From: Shinella zoogloeoides
GTDB lineage: Bacteria; Pseudomonadota; Alphaproteobacteria; Rhizobiales; Rhizobiaceae
NCBI RefSeq assembly: GCF_022682305.1
Contig: NZ_CP093528.1
Span: 1,625,501 to 1,689,500 of the forward strand
Length of the DNA: 64,000 nt
Direction of reading: 5' to 3'
Below are positions 58,101 through 64,000 of the stretch, piece after piece (the first letter of the stretch is position 1; each line of letters begins with the position of its first letter). Made by a program: the position numbers and the translations under genes. The notes below the pieces were generated by a model. It was given only the letters and a program-made list of their open reading frames with translations, was not told the DNA's origin and did not search any database.

Positions 58101-58665
58101 CCTCGGCGAGGAACAGTCCGGCCATATCAAGGAAGTTGGCTTCGAGCTTTACCAGCAGATGCTCGAAGAGGCGGTCGCCGAGATCAAGGGCGACGAGGAA
58201 GTCGCCGACAGCGGCTGGTCGCCGCAGATTTCCGTTGGCACGCCGGTCATGATCCCCGACGACTATGTGCCCGACCTGCACCTGCGTCTCGGCCTCTACC
58301 GCCGCCTCGGCGAAATCACCGAGCTCGGTGACATCGACGCCTTCGGCGCGGAGCTGATCGACCGCTTTGGCCCGCTGCCGCTGGAGGTCCAGCATCTCCT
58401 GAAGATCGTCTACATCAAGTCGCTCTGCCGCGTGGCCAATGTCGAAAAGCTCGACGCCGGCCCGAAGGGCGTCGTCGTGCAGTTCCGCCACAAGGAATTC
58501 CCCAATCCGGCGGCACTGGTCGGCTATATCGCCAAGCAGGGTACGCTGGCGAAGATCCGACCCGACCAGAGCCTCTTCCTCGCCCGCGACTACCCGACGC
58601 CGGAAAAGCGCCTGACGGGTGCCGCACAGGTGATGACGCAGCTTGCGGGATTGGCGAAACAGTAG
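55159..58665 (+). CDS. mfd: Transcription-repair coupling factor Mfd
   Basis: A 1168-residue translocase that removes RNA polymerase stalled at lesions and recruits UvrA. The UvrB-like N-terminal part (about 1-350) includes LPGWDCLPYDRVSPSAE. A CarD-like RNA polymerase interaction domain lies around 485-560 (GSIVVHAEHGIGRFVGLR). The motor has Walker A GDVGFGKTEVALRAA, DEEQHFGVKHKE, TLSATPIPRTLQLAM and the TRG region near 935-985. A C-terminal autoinhibitory domain completes it. It overlaps sdhE by four bases. Confidence 0.98.
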   Translation: MIPGFSPERIAGAGRPITIGAVPSGVEPLILADLARKTGPVAYVLSDGQRISDLEQMLGFVAPDIPVLTLPGWDCLPYDRVSPSAEVSARRLSALSALIAHQKKPHAAIVLVTVNAMLQKTAPRPTIESLAFSAKPGNQIRMDDIAARLERNGFERVATVREVGEFAVRGGILDVFVPGSLEPLRLDFFGDTLESIRSFDPASQRTTGQARSLDLNPMSEVTLTPETISHFRKQYLSSFGAATRDDALYQAVSEGRRYAGMEHWLPLFYGELETAFDYLQGFRIVTDHTVREAAIERSRLVRDYYDARLASATPGKGQVAQATPYKPVPPGLLYLDAERFARELDERDAIRLSPFNEHEGEARHVETIAARPGMRWARPAGSEDADGARVNVFDQAVKHIADKRASGAKVLVTGWSEGSLDRLLQVLAEHGLGNVVPVEKFGDLRKLKPGEAGSAVLSLESGFEAGDIVVIGEQDILGDRMVRRAKRRKRGADFITEVAGLDEGSIVVHAEHGIGRFVGLRTIEAAGAPHACLELVYADDAKLFLPVENIDLLSRYGGEGTDALLDKLGGVAWQARKAKLKKRLLDMASGLIQIAAARLVRHAPVLAAPDGVYDEFAARFPYDETDDQANAIDAVREDLGAGRPMDRLVCGDVGFGKTEVALRAAFIAAMNGVQVAVVVPTTLLARQHFKTFSERFRGLPIRVQQASRLVGSKELVLTKKELTEGKTDIVVGTHALLGSSIKFANLGLLIIDEEQHFGVKHKERLKELKSDVHVLTLSATPIPRTLQLAMTGVRELSLITTPPVDRMAVRTFISPFDPLVIRETLMREHYRGGQSFYVCPRLSDLSEIHDFLRQDVPELKVAVAHGQMPATELEDIMNAFYEGRYDVLLSTTIVESGLDVPTANTMIIHRADMFGLAQLYQLRGRVGRSKVRAFALLTLPVNRTLTGTAERRLKVLQSLDTLGAGFQLASHDLDIRGAGNLLGEEQSGHIKEVGFELYQQMLEEAVAEIKGDEEVADSGWSPQISVGTPVMIPDDYVPDLHLRLGLYRRLGEITELGDIDAFGAELIDRFGPLPLEVQHLLKIVYIKSLCRVANVEKLDAGPKGVVVQFRHKEFPNPAALVGYIAKQGTLAKIRPDQSLFLARDYPTPEKRLTGAAQVMTQLAGLAKQ

Positions 58666-58670
58666 GAATC

Positions 58671-58704
58671 AAAAAAGCCGCCCGGATATCGCCGGACGGC
58701 TTTT
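58671..58704. terminator. Bidirectional terminator between mfd and the FrnE gene
   Basis: A stem of about 12 bp with one mismatch (AAAGCCGCCCGG / CCGGACGGCTTT) is bordered by six A on the left and four T on the right. It lies between convergent mfd and frnE and can serve both. Confidence 0.85.
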
Positions 58705-58722
58705 CCAAACTCTGTTGCTAAC

Positions 58723-59394
58723 TCAGTTCTTCCCGACGCGCTCCTGCGCCTTCATCGCCGCGATCTCGCGGAAGGCGTTGGTCAGCACGTCGACGGACTG
58801 CGCGCCCATCACGGCATATTTGTTGTCGATGATGAAGCAGGGGACGCCGGTGACGCCCATGTCGCGGGCCATGCCGATCTCCTCCTTGACGGCATCGACG
58901 TCGGCGCCGGCAGAGAACAAGGCGGTGACGACGGCGCGGTCCATGCCGGCGCTCTCGGCGACGTCGAGCAGGACGGCGCGGTCGCCGACATTGCGGCCTT
59001 CTTCGAAATAGGCCTTGAAGAGCGCGAGCGCGACGCGGCTCTGGACGTCCTGTCCCTCGATCATCGCCCAGCGCAGCAGGCGGTGGGCATCCAGCGTGTT
59101 CGGACTGATCTTCACCGCCGGAAAATCGAAGTCGATGCCATCTTCTGCGCCGAGGCCGGCCAGCATGTCATGGGCGCGATTGACGGCGTCCGCACCACCG
59201 AGCTTTTCGGCAAGGTGCTTCTTGTGGTCGACGCCTTCCGGCGGCATGTCTGGATTGAGCTGGTAGGGGCGGAACGTCACCGCGACGGCCAGTTCCTCCT
59301 TCACGTTGTCGATCGCCTTTTCAAGCCGCTGGCGGCCGAGATAGCACCAGGGGCACACGACGTCCGAGACGACATCGATCGTAATGGCTTCCAT
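58723..59394 (-). CDS. DsbA-family oxidoreductase, FrnE-like
   Basis: A 223-residue thioredoxin-fold protein with the redox motif CPWC (C14 and C17 in VVCPWCYLG) and the FrnE-type end VTGVPCFIIDNKYAVMGAQSVDVLTNAF, including the cis-proline. There is no signal peptide, so it acts in the cytoplasm, unlike true DsbA. Relatives help with polyketide synthesis or oxidative stress. I chose the ATG at 59394 with the AAAGGAAA site upstream; the 59472 start is less likely. A 7-bp palindrome lies about 80 bases upstream. Confidence 0.88.
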   Translation of the reverse strand: MEAITIDVVSDVVCPWCYLGRQRLEKAIDNVKEELAVAVTFRPYQLNPDMPPEGVDHKKHLAEKLGGADAVNRAHDMLAGLGAEDGIDFDFPAVKISPNTLDAHRLLRWAMIEGQDVQSRVALALFKAYFEEGRNVGDRAVLLDVAESAGMDRAVVTALFSAGADVDAVKEEIGMARDMGVTGVPCFIIDNKYAVMGAQSVDVLTNAFREIAAMKAQERVGKN

Positions 59395-59474
59395 CCGGTT
59401 TTCCTTTCGATGGGCCGGAAAATTCCGGTTGAGACTTTGCGCCGAGATAGGCTGGCTTGCCCCCGCTTTCAACA

Positions 59475-59492
59475 GGTTACCTCAAGGTAACC
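59475..59492. promoter_or_regulatory. Palindromic site upstream of the FrnE gene
   Basis: GGTTACC-TCAA-GGTAACC is a perfect inverted repeat 80 bases upstream of the FrnE start. The 10-mer AACAGGTTAC at its left edge recurs in a palindrome upstream of the peptide-binding protein gene, which hints at one shared regulator. Confidence 0.4.
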
Positions 59493-59513
59493 CCAAATCT
59501 GGGGATACCCTCT

Positions 59514-61325
59514 TTATTGCGCCCGCGCATCCCACCATGCGGGGAACTGGAAACCGTAGAGCGGAACCGTCTCCGGCCGCGCGATATGCCTGGAATGGGC
59601 CACCCATTGCTCGCCGAGGTGATAAAGCGGCACGACATAGTAGCCCGAAAGCAGCATCCTGTCGTGCAGGCGCACGGCCGAGCGGAAATCCTCCGCGGTG
59701 CGCGCCTGCAGCATGGCCTCGATGATGCGGTCGACGTCGGGATCGGCGACGCCGGCGAAATTGGAGCTGCCGTCCCGGTCCTTCGAAATCGATCCCCAAT
59801 AGCTGACCTGATCGATACCGGGTGAAAGCGAGGAGGGGAACGCCTTGATGATCACGTCGTAATCGAAGGTCTGGCTGCGGCTCTGGTATTGCGAATCGTC
59901 CACCGTGCGGATCGATGCCTTCACGCCGAGGGCGGTGAGGAAGCGCTGGTAGGCGAGCGCCAGCTTCTCCTGATCGGCGTTCTGCGTCATGATCTCGAAG
60001 GTGAGGGGCATACCCGCCGCATCGACCATCTGCCCGCCCTTGATGGCGTAGCCGGCCTTCTGGAACAGGTCCATCGCCTCGCGCAGCACCTTGCGATCCC
60101 GGCCGGAACCGTCCGTCTTCGGCAGGAGATGCGTGCCGGCAAGGATATCCGGCTCGATGCGGGAAATGGCGCGGCCGGCAATCTCGCGCTCGCGCGTATC
60201 GGCGGGCGCACCCATCGAGCTGAGGTCGGAATTCTGCCAGTAGCTCTGGGTGCGCTTGTAGGCGTTTTCGAAGAGGCTGCGGTTGACCCATTCGAAATCG
60301 AAGACGAGCGTCAGCGCCTTGCGCAATTCCTGCTTCTGGAACAGGGGTCGGCGTGTGTTGAACACGAAGCCGAGCATGCCGGAAGGTGTCTTCGGCTTCA
60401 CGCTGTCCTTGATCACGGCGCCGGAAAGCGCGGACGGAAAATCGTAGCCCCGCGCCCATTTCGTCGGGTTGCCCTCCTGGAAGAGATCGATTTCGCCCTT
60501 CTTGAAGGCTTCGAACAGCGAGTTCTCCTGAAGAAAATACTCTACGGAGATCTCATCGTAATTGTCGAAGCCGACCTTGGCGGGGATATCCTTGCCCCAA
60601 TAGTCGGGATCGCGCGCATAGATGATCTTCTCACCCGGCTTTACTTCTTTCACCTTGTAGGGACCGGAACCGAGCGGCGGGGCGAGCGAGGTGCGGTCGA
60701 AGGTCTGCACGTCGATGGCGTGCTTCGGCAGAATGGGCGAAAGCGCAAGCAGCAGCGGCAGTTCGCGGTCCGCCTTGTCGCTGAAGGTGAAGCGAACGCT
60801 TTGCTCGCCGACCTTCTCGAGCTTGTCAACGGCCTCAAGCCGGCGGCTGAAGGGCGCACGCCCCTTGTCGCGCAGCAATTCGAAGCTGAAGATCACGTCC
60901 TCCGGCGTCACCGGCTCGCCGTCCGCCCAGCGCGCCTTGGGATTCAGGTTGAACTGGATGAAGGTGCGGTCGTCGTCCCATTCCACCGTCTCGGCGAGAA
61001 GGCCGTACATGGTGAAGGCTTCGTCGCGTGAGCGCTGCATGAGCGATTCGTAGACAAGGTTGCCGAATTCCGGGTCCCACATGCCGCGCGCGGTCGTGCG
61101 CATGCTCTTCAGGATGAACGGATTGAGGTTGTCGAAAGTCCCGACGACGCCATAGGCGATGCGCCCGCCCTTCTTCACGTCGGGGTTGACGTAGCTGAAG
61201 TGCTTGTAGTCCGGCGGCAGGGCGGGTTCGCCGTGCATTGCGATGCCGTGCACCGGGGCGGCGTGGCCGAAAGTGGCCGGCAGGCCGAAGAGTGCGGCGG
61301 CAAAGGCCATCAGAAAGGGGCGCAA
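59514..61325 (-). CDS. Extracellular solute-binding protein family 5, YejA-like
   Basis: A 603-residue periplasmic binding protein with a signal peptide (cleavage near GHAAP, about residue 23). The N-terminal HGIAMHGEPALPPDYKHFSYVNPDVKKGGR matches YejA-type proteins that bind oligopeptides or microcin C-like peptides for an ABC importer. The SBP-5 core includes NPKARWADGEPVTPEDVIFSFE. No partner permease or ATPase genes adjoin it on this side. I chose the TTG at 61325, preceded by GAGGAG, because it starts the signal peptide directly; longer ATG starts add unrelated residues. Confidence 0.88.
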   Translation of the reverse strand: MRPFLMAFAAALFGLPATFGHAAPVHGIAMHGEPALPPDYKHFSYVNPDVKKGGRIAYGVVGTFDNLNPFILKSMRTTARGMWDPEFGNLVYESLMQRSRDEAFTMYGLLAETVEWDDDRTFIQFNLNPKARWADGEPVTPEDVIFSFELLRDKGRAPFSRRLEAVDKLEKVGEQSVRFTFSDKADRELPLLLALSPILPKHAIDVQTFDRTSLAPPLGSGPYKVKEVKPGEKIIYARDPDYWGKDIPAKVGFDNYDEISVEYFLQENSLFEAFKKGEIDLFQEGNPTKWARGYDFPSALSGAVIKDSVKPKTPSGMLGFVFNTRRPLFQKQELRKALTLVFDFEWVNRSLFENAYKRTQSYWQNSDLSSMGAPADTREREIAGRAISRIEPDILAGTHLLPKTDGSGRDRKVLREAMDLFQKAGYAIKGGQMVDAAGMPLTFEIMTQNADQEKLALAYQRFLTALGVKASIRTVDDSQYQSRSQTFDYDVIIKAFPSSLSPGIDQVSYWGSISKDRDGSSNFAGVADPDVDRIIEAMLQARTAEDFRSAVRLHDRMLLSGYYVVPLYHLGEQWVAHSRHIARPETVPLYGFQFPAWWDARAQ

Positions 61326-61448
61326 GGGTGTCTCCTCGTCAGGTCCGGATGATTCTCGCTCATTATACCCGCCGCAAGGGCGCGCAGGGGAAATAGAAGG
61401 GAAGCCGGAATTTCGCAAGGAAAGGCTGGATATCCGCTGCGGCGCATT

Positions 61449-61460
61449 GTAACAGGTTAC
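61449..61460. promoter_or_regulatory. Palindromic site upstream of the YejA-like gene
   Basis: GTAACAGGTTAC is a perfect 12-bp inverted repeat (GTAAC-AG-GTTAC) lying 124 bases upstream of the binding-protein start. It shares AACAGGTTAC with the site at 59471-59480. Confidence 0.4.
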
Positions 61461-61588
61461 GCCGAAGCGGGTCATGCAAATGCCTCATTTCGCCGACAGG
61501 AGAGCGCACGGCTGACCAGATGCCCGAGAGGGGCTTATGGGAGGGGCGCCGTCGCTCCGGCACCGGATTTTCAGGAGACCGAACTCGT

Positions 61589-62212
61589 ATGATCTTCACA
61601 TCGAATCTCATCAAGCGGACCGTGCTTTCCGCCTTCGCTGCCTCCGTTGCCATGGCCGCCGCGCCGTCGGCATCGCTGGCACAGCAGCAGGCCGCGCCGA
61701 AGGGCTGGTTCAAGGTCTGCACCAAGCAGGAAGACAATGACGTCTGCATCGTGCAGAACCTTCTGACCGCGTCCAGCGGCCAGCTCATCACGGCCGTCGG
61801 CCTCATCACCGTCAGCGGCAAGACCAACCGCAAGATCATGCAGGTCTCGGTTCCGAGCGCGCGCCTGATCCCGGTCGGCATCCAGATGCAGATCGACGGC
61901 GGCAAGGCCCAGAAGCTCGACTACGCCATCTGCATGCCCGACAAGTGCGTCGCCGAAGTGCTGCTCACCGACCAGATGCTCGCCAGCCTCAAGAAGGGCG
62001 GCGAACTGGTCCTGACCTCGGTCAACTTCCAGCGCGCGCCGAACCCGATCAAGTTCTCGCTCGAAGGCTTCACCGGCGTATTCGACGGCGAGCCGATCGA
62101 GCAGTCGCAGCTCGAAGAGCGCCAGCGCCTGCTGCAGGAAGAAATGCAGAAGAAGGCCGAGGAAGCCCGCAAGAAGCTCGAAGACGCCCAGAAGGCTGCC
62201 AAGAGCCAGTAA
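61589..62212 (+). CDS. Invasion-associated locus B (IalB) family protein
   Basis: A 207-residue exported protein with a signal peptide (cleavage near ASLAQQ, about residue 31). The IalB core has WFKVCTKQEDNDVCIVQN, LIPVGIQMQIDGG and YAICMPDKCVAEVLL, with two cysteine pairs fitting disulfides. The C-terminal 35 residues form a charged helix or coiled coil (EERQRLLQEEMQKKAEEARKK), longer than in the Bartonella prototype. The family is named from erythrocyte invasion in Bartonella, but free-living rhizobia carry it without that role. The ATG at 61589 follows CAGGAGA. Confidence 0.9.
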   Translation: MIFTSNLIKRTVLSAFAASVAMAAAPSASLAQQQAAPKGWFKVCTKQEDNDVCIVQNLLTASSGQLITAVGLITVSGKTNRKIMQVSVPSARLIPVGIQMQIDGGKAQKLDYAICMPDKCVAEVLLTDQMLASLKKGGELVLTSVNFQRAPNPIKFSLEGFTGVFDGEPIEQSQLEERQRLLQEEMQKKAEEARKKLEDAQKAAKSQ

Positions 62213-62233
62213 TCCGCGGCTTCGCAGGATACG

Positions 62234-62261
62234 AAAAACCCGGCCATCGGCCGGGTTTTTT
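62234..62261 (+). terminator. Rho-independent terminator of the IalB gene
   Basis: A stem CCCGGCC / GGCCGGG with loop ATC, extended by flanking A and T runs, is followed by TTTTTT. It lies 22 bases after the IalB stop. Confidence 0.9.
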
Positions 62262-62287
62262 ATTGCCGGAACGAAGGCGAGAGGCGG

Positions 62288-62620
62288 CTAATGGAAGATG
62301 CCGCTCTCCTCCTTCCAGCGATAATGCCCGTGATCGACGTTCATCAGCGCACGGACCTGCGGGTGGCGGATCGGCTGGCCGCTGTCGTCGGGCACGAGAT
62401 TCTGTTCCGAGACATAGGCGACATATTCGGACTCCTCGTTCTCCGCGAAGAGGTGATAGAACGGCTGATCCTTCGAGGGCCGGATTTCGGCCGGAATGGA
62501 ATTCCACCACTCTTCCGTATTGGCGAATTCGGGGTCCACGTCGAAGACCACGCCGCGGAAGGGGAAGACCCGGTGGCGGACCACGTCGCCGATGGCAAAT
62601 TTTGCGTTACGCATCTTCAT
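62288..62620 (-). CDS. hspQ: Heat shock protein HspQ (hemimethylated DNA-binding family)
   Basis: A 110-residue protein with the HspQ/YccV pattern KFAIGDVVRHRVFPFRGVVFDVDPEF, PFYHLFAENEESEYVAYVSEQNLVPD and HPQV. In Escherichia coli HspQ modulates Lon protease and DnaA levels. I chose the ATG at 62620, preceded by AGGTAGG, over an in-frame ATG at 62782 that overlaps the divergent gene. Confidence 0.92.
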   Translation of the reverse strand: MKMRNAKFAIGDVVRHRVFPFRGVVFDVDPEFANTEEWWNSIPAEIRPSKDQPFYHLFAENEESEYVAYVSEQNLVPDDSGQPIRHPQVRALMNVDHGHYRWKEESGIFH

Positions 62621-62774
62621 GGCGTACCTACCTTTCCGCTTATATTTGGGTAATTGCGCTGAAACATCAATAGTTCCATGCATCGCATCCGTTCTTCTCA
62701 GCTGGGGACGGCGCTTGCGTGTCCGGGCGTTTCGGCGTACCTCGAAAAGCGAATGTCTCAGCGGGTCGGATAGC

Positions 62775-63773
62775 ATGAACAATCAATGGGGCAGGAGCGG
62801 CAACGGGCCGGGAACGGGTGGCGGCTCCGGCATCGGCGGCATCCTGTTCGCCTCCGTGGTCTGCCTCGTACTCGGCGCGGCCGGCGGCTACGGTGCTTTC
62901 CGCGTGCTGGGCGGCGCGCCTCCTTCGGACGAAATCGGCCAACGCGACCAGCGTATCGCCGAGCTTGCCGGGGAACTCGATACGCGCGTCGCGGAAGTCG
63001 AGGCAGGCAGCGAAAAGGTAAGGGCGCTGACGGCGGAAAACGGTGCGCTCACCCGGCAGATCGAGGCCCTGCGCAAGAATGCCGGCGCCTCCGACGCAGC
63101 CACCACCCTCGCCGAGAATGCCCGGCTCACGCAGGATATCGTACCCGGCCTGAAGAACGAGTTGCAACTGGCCGGCCAGCGCGTCGCCGATGCCGAGGCC
63201 CTGAAAAAGCGGGCGGAGGAGGCGGTGCGCGACCGCGAACGCCAGCTTTCCGTCCGGGCCGACCAGATCGCGCGGCTGGAAACGGCGCTGGATCAGGCGC
63301 ACAGCCAGGCAGATGCGGCCAAGGATACCGAGACCGAGCGGCTGTCGGCCGAGGCCGATGCATTGCGCCGGCAATTGAAGGAAGCGCAGCGCGACGCCGA
63401 AACGGTCCGCACGAAGGACCTGCCGACGCTCAAGGCGGAGCTTGCCCGCAAGGACAGCGAGATTGCCGCGCTGAACGCCCGCATCGACGCCCTCGAAGCC
63501 GCCCGTCCGAAGGGAGAGGCCGGCAATAGCGGCACGCCGGCGCTGGACAATGCCAAGCCCGCCGATAGCCGCAGCCCGCGCAACGCCGCCCTGGTGGCGG
63601 ACGCAATGAACGATACGCCCGGTCTCGACCGTCTGACGAGCGGGCAGCGCGACCAGCTCGAACGCGTGCTGGTTTCCGGCGAGTGCGTCACCAATGCGCT
63701 CGGCGGCGTCTTCAAGCGCGTGCCCGTGCTGACGCTGCGCAACCTGATGCGCGACCTCGACAGCGACTGCTAG
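62775..63773 (+). CDS. Hypothetical single-pass membrane protein with long coiled coil
   Basis: A 332-residue protein. A glycine-rich cytoplasmic N-terminus precedes one transmembrane segment (about 22-45). A predicted coiled coil runs from about 55 to 250 with regular leucine and charged heptads (for example RIAELAGELDTRVAEVEAG and ARLETALDQAHSQADAAKD). The C-terminal 80 residues form a small conserved-looking domain with a C at VSGECVTNALGG and a final DSDC. I recognise no named domain. A weak stem-loop follows, then a binding-protein gene, so co-transcription with the next gene is possible. Confidence 0.7.
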   Translation: MNNQWGRSGNGPGTGGGSGIGGILFASVVCLVLGAAGGYGAFRVLGGAPPSDEIGQRDQRIAELAGELDTRVAEVEAGSEKVRALTAENGALTRQIEALRKNAGASDAATTLAENARLTQDIVPGLKNELQLAGQRVADAEALKKRAEEAVRDRERQLSVRADQIARLETALDQAHSQADAAKDTETERLSAEADALRRQLKEAQRDAETVRTKDLPTLKAELARKDSEIAALNARIDALEAARPKGEAGNSGTPALDNAKPADSRSPRNAALVADAMNDTPGLDRLTSGQRDQLERVLVSGECVTNALGGVFKRVPVLTLRNLMRDLDSDC

Positions 63774-63779
63774 TTCCGT

Positions 63780-63803
63780 CGGCAGCTCTGGCTGCCGGTT
63801 TCA
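63780..63803 (+). terminator. Weak stem-loop after the coiled-coil gene
   Basis: CGGCAGC and GCTGCCG make a 7-bp perfect stem around TCTG, followed by GTTTCA. It is only a few bases after the stop and has a poor T-run, so attenuation rather than full termination is likely. Confidence 0.4.
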
Positions 63804-63819
63804 TGGGAAGGAGACTTGG

Positions 63820-64000
63820 ATGAAGCGATCTGTTCTGGCGGCCGCAATCGGCCTTGCGCTTTCGGCGGGCGGCGCGCCCGCGCAGGAATTCGAGCGCAAC
63901 ATCATGACCGGCGGCCCGCAGGGCACCTATATCAAGATCGGCCGCGACATCGCCGCGCTCGGCGCCGAATGCGGCCTGAAGCTCAATGTCGTCGAAAGCG
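63820..64000 (+). CDS. TAXI-family TRAP transporter substrate-binding protein (partial, runs off window)
   Basis: The first 60 codons are visible. A signal peptide ends near GAPAQ (about residue 22), then NIMTGGPQGTYIKIGRDIAALGAECGLKLNVVES matches the start of TAXI-type periplasmic binding proteins, including the GGPxGTY ligand loop. GGAAGGAGA lies just before the ATG. The 3' end and any partner TRAP permease lie outside the window. Confidence 0.78.
   Translation, partial: MKRSVLAAAIGLALSAGGAPAQEFERNIMTGGPQGTYIKIGRDIAALGAECGLKLNVVES

Overview
The window is a GC-rich alphaproteobacterial chromosome segment, most likely from the Rhizobiaceae (Rhizobium, Agrobacterium, Ensifer or Shinella type). 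The indications are the gene order ntrY-ntrX-trkA-dat-hfq-hflX, the cysG-DUF2849-cysI-DUF934-fpr sulfite-reduction block, the order ppiD-trpD-trpC-moaC-moeA-lexA, a bacterial phosphatidylcholine synthase, and a direct-repeat LexA box (GTTC-N7-GTTC) in front of lexA. The species cannot be fixed from the sequence alone.

Layout. 1-7662: nitrogen two-component system (ntrY tail, ntrX), potassium uptake regulator trkA, a class IV aminotransferase, hfq, hflX, then on the other strand mazG and a nucleoside deaminase; a perfect 34-bp inverted repeat sits between hflX and mazG. 7864-12840: siroheme synthesis and sulfite reduction, with an FNR/FixK-like box before fpr. 12901-22976: an accessory block flanked by core genes. 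It holds a GntR regulator with two TGATATATCA palindromes, a ferric-reductase/NADPH-oxidase-like flavocytochrome, a 1068-residue exported four-heme cytochrome c, an exported OmpA-domain protein, two exported caspase-family proteases with EF-hand-like loops, and a convergent MepB-family gene. 23035-33945: tRNA-Lys, ccdA, an AEC transporter, a UbiH-like monooxygenase, pcsA, a quinone oxidoreductase, a BMP-type (nucleoside/purine class) ABC importer and a FadR-type regulator. 33991-36737: small envelope proteins and gltA. 37042-45749: comEC, lexA, molybdopterin and tryptophan genes, and a PpiD-like foldase. 46032-52566: Na/Pi symporter, glmU, glmS, a GNAT enzyme, a DUF502 protein and a small secreted peptide. 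52645-58665: recG, then sdhE and mfd on the opposite strand. 58723-64000: FrnE-like oxidoreductase, YejA-like peptide-binding protein, IalB-family protein, HspQ, a coiled-coil membrane protein and the start of a TAXI-type binding protein.

Most of the window is ordinary core genome. The part worth study is 13773-22419. It appears to be one tightly packed unit in which OmpA, caspase 1 and caspase 2 overlap by stop/start codons. All products downstream of the membrane flavocytochrome carry export signals, so the system would act in the periplasm or envelope. A DUF4384-like beta domain, which I know mainly as a partner of bacterial caspase domains, ends both caspases and also the multiheme cytochrome, tying redox and protease parts together. 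I know of no described function for this combination; the idea of a redox- and calcium-dependent envelope protease system is inference.
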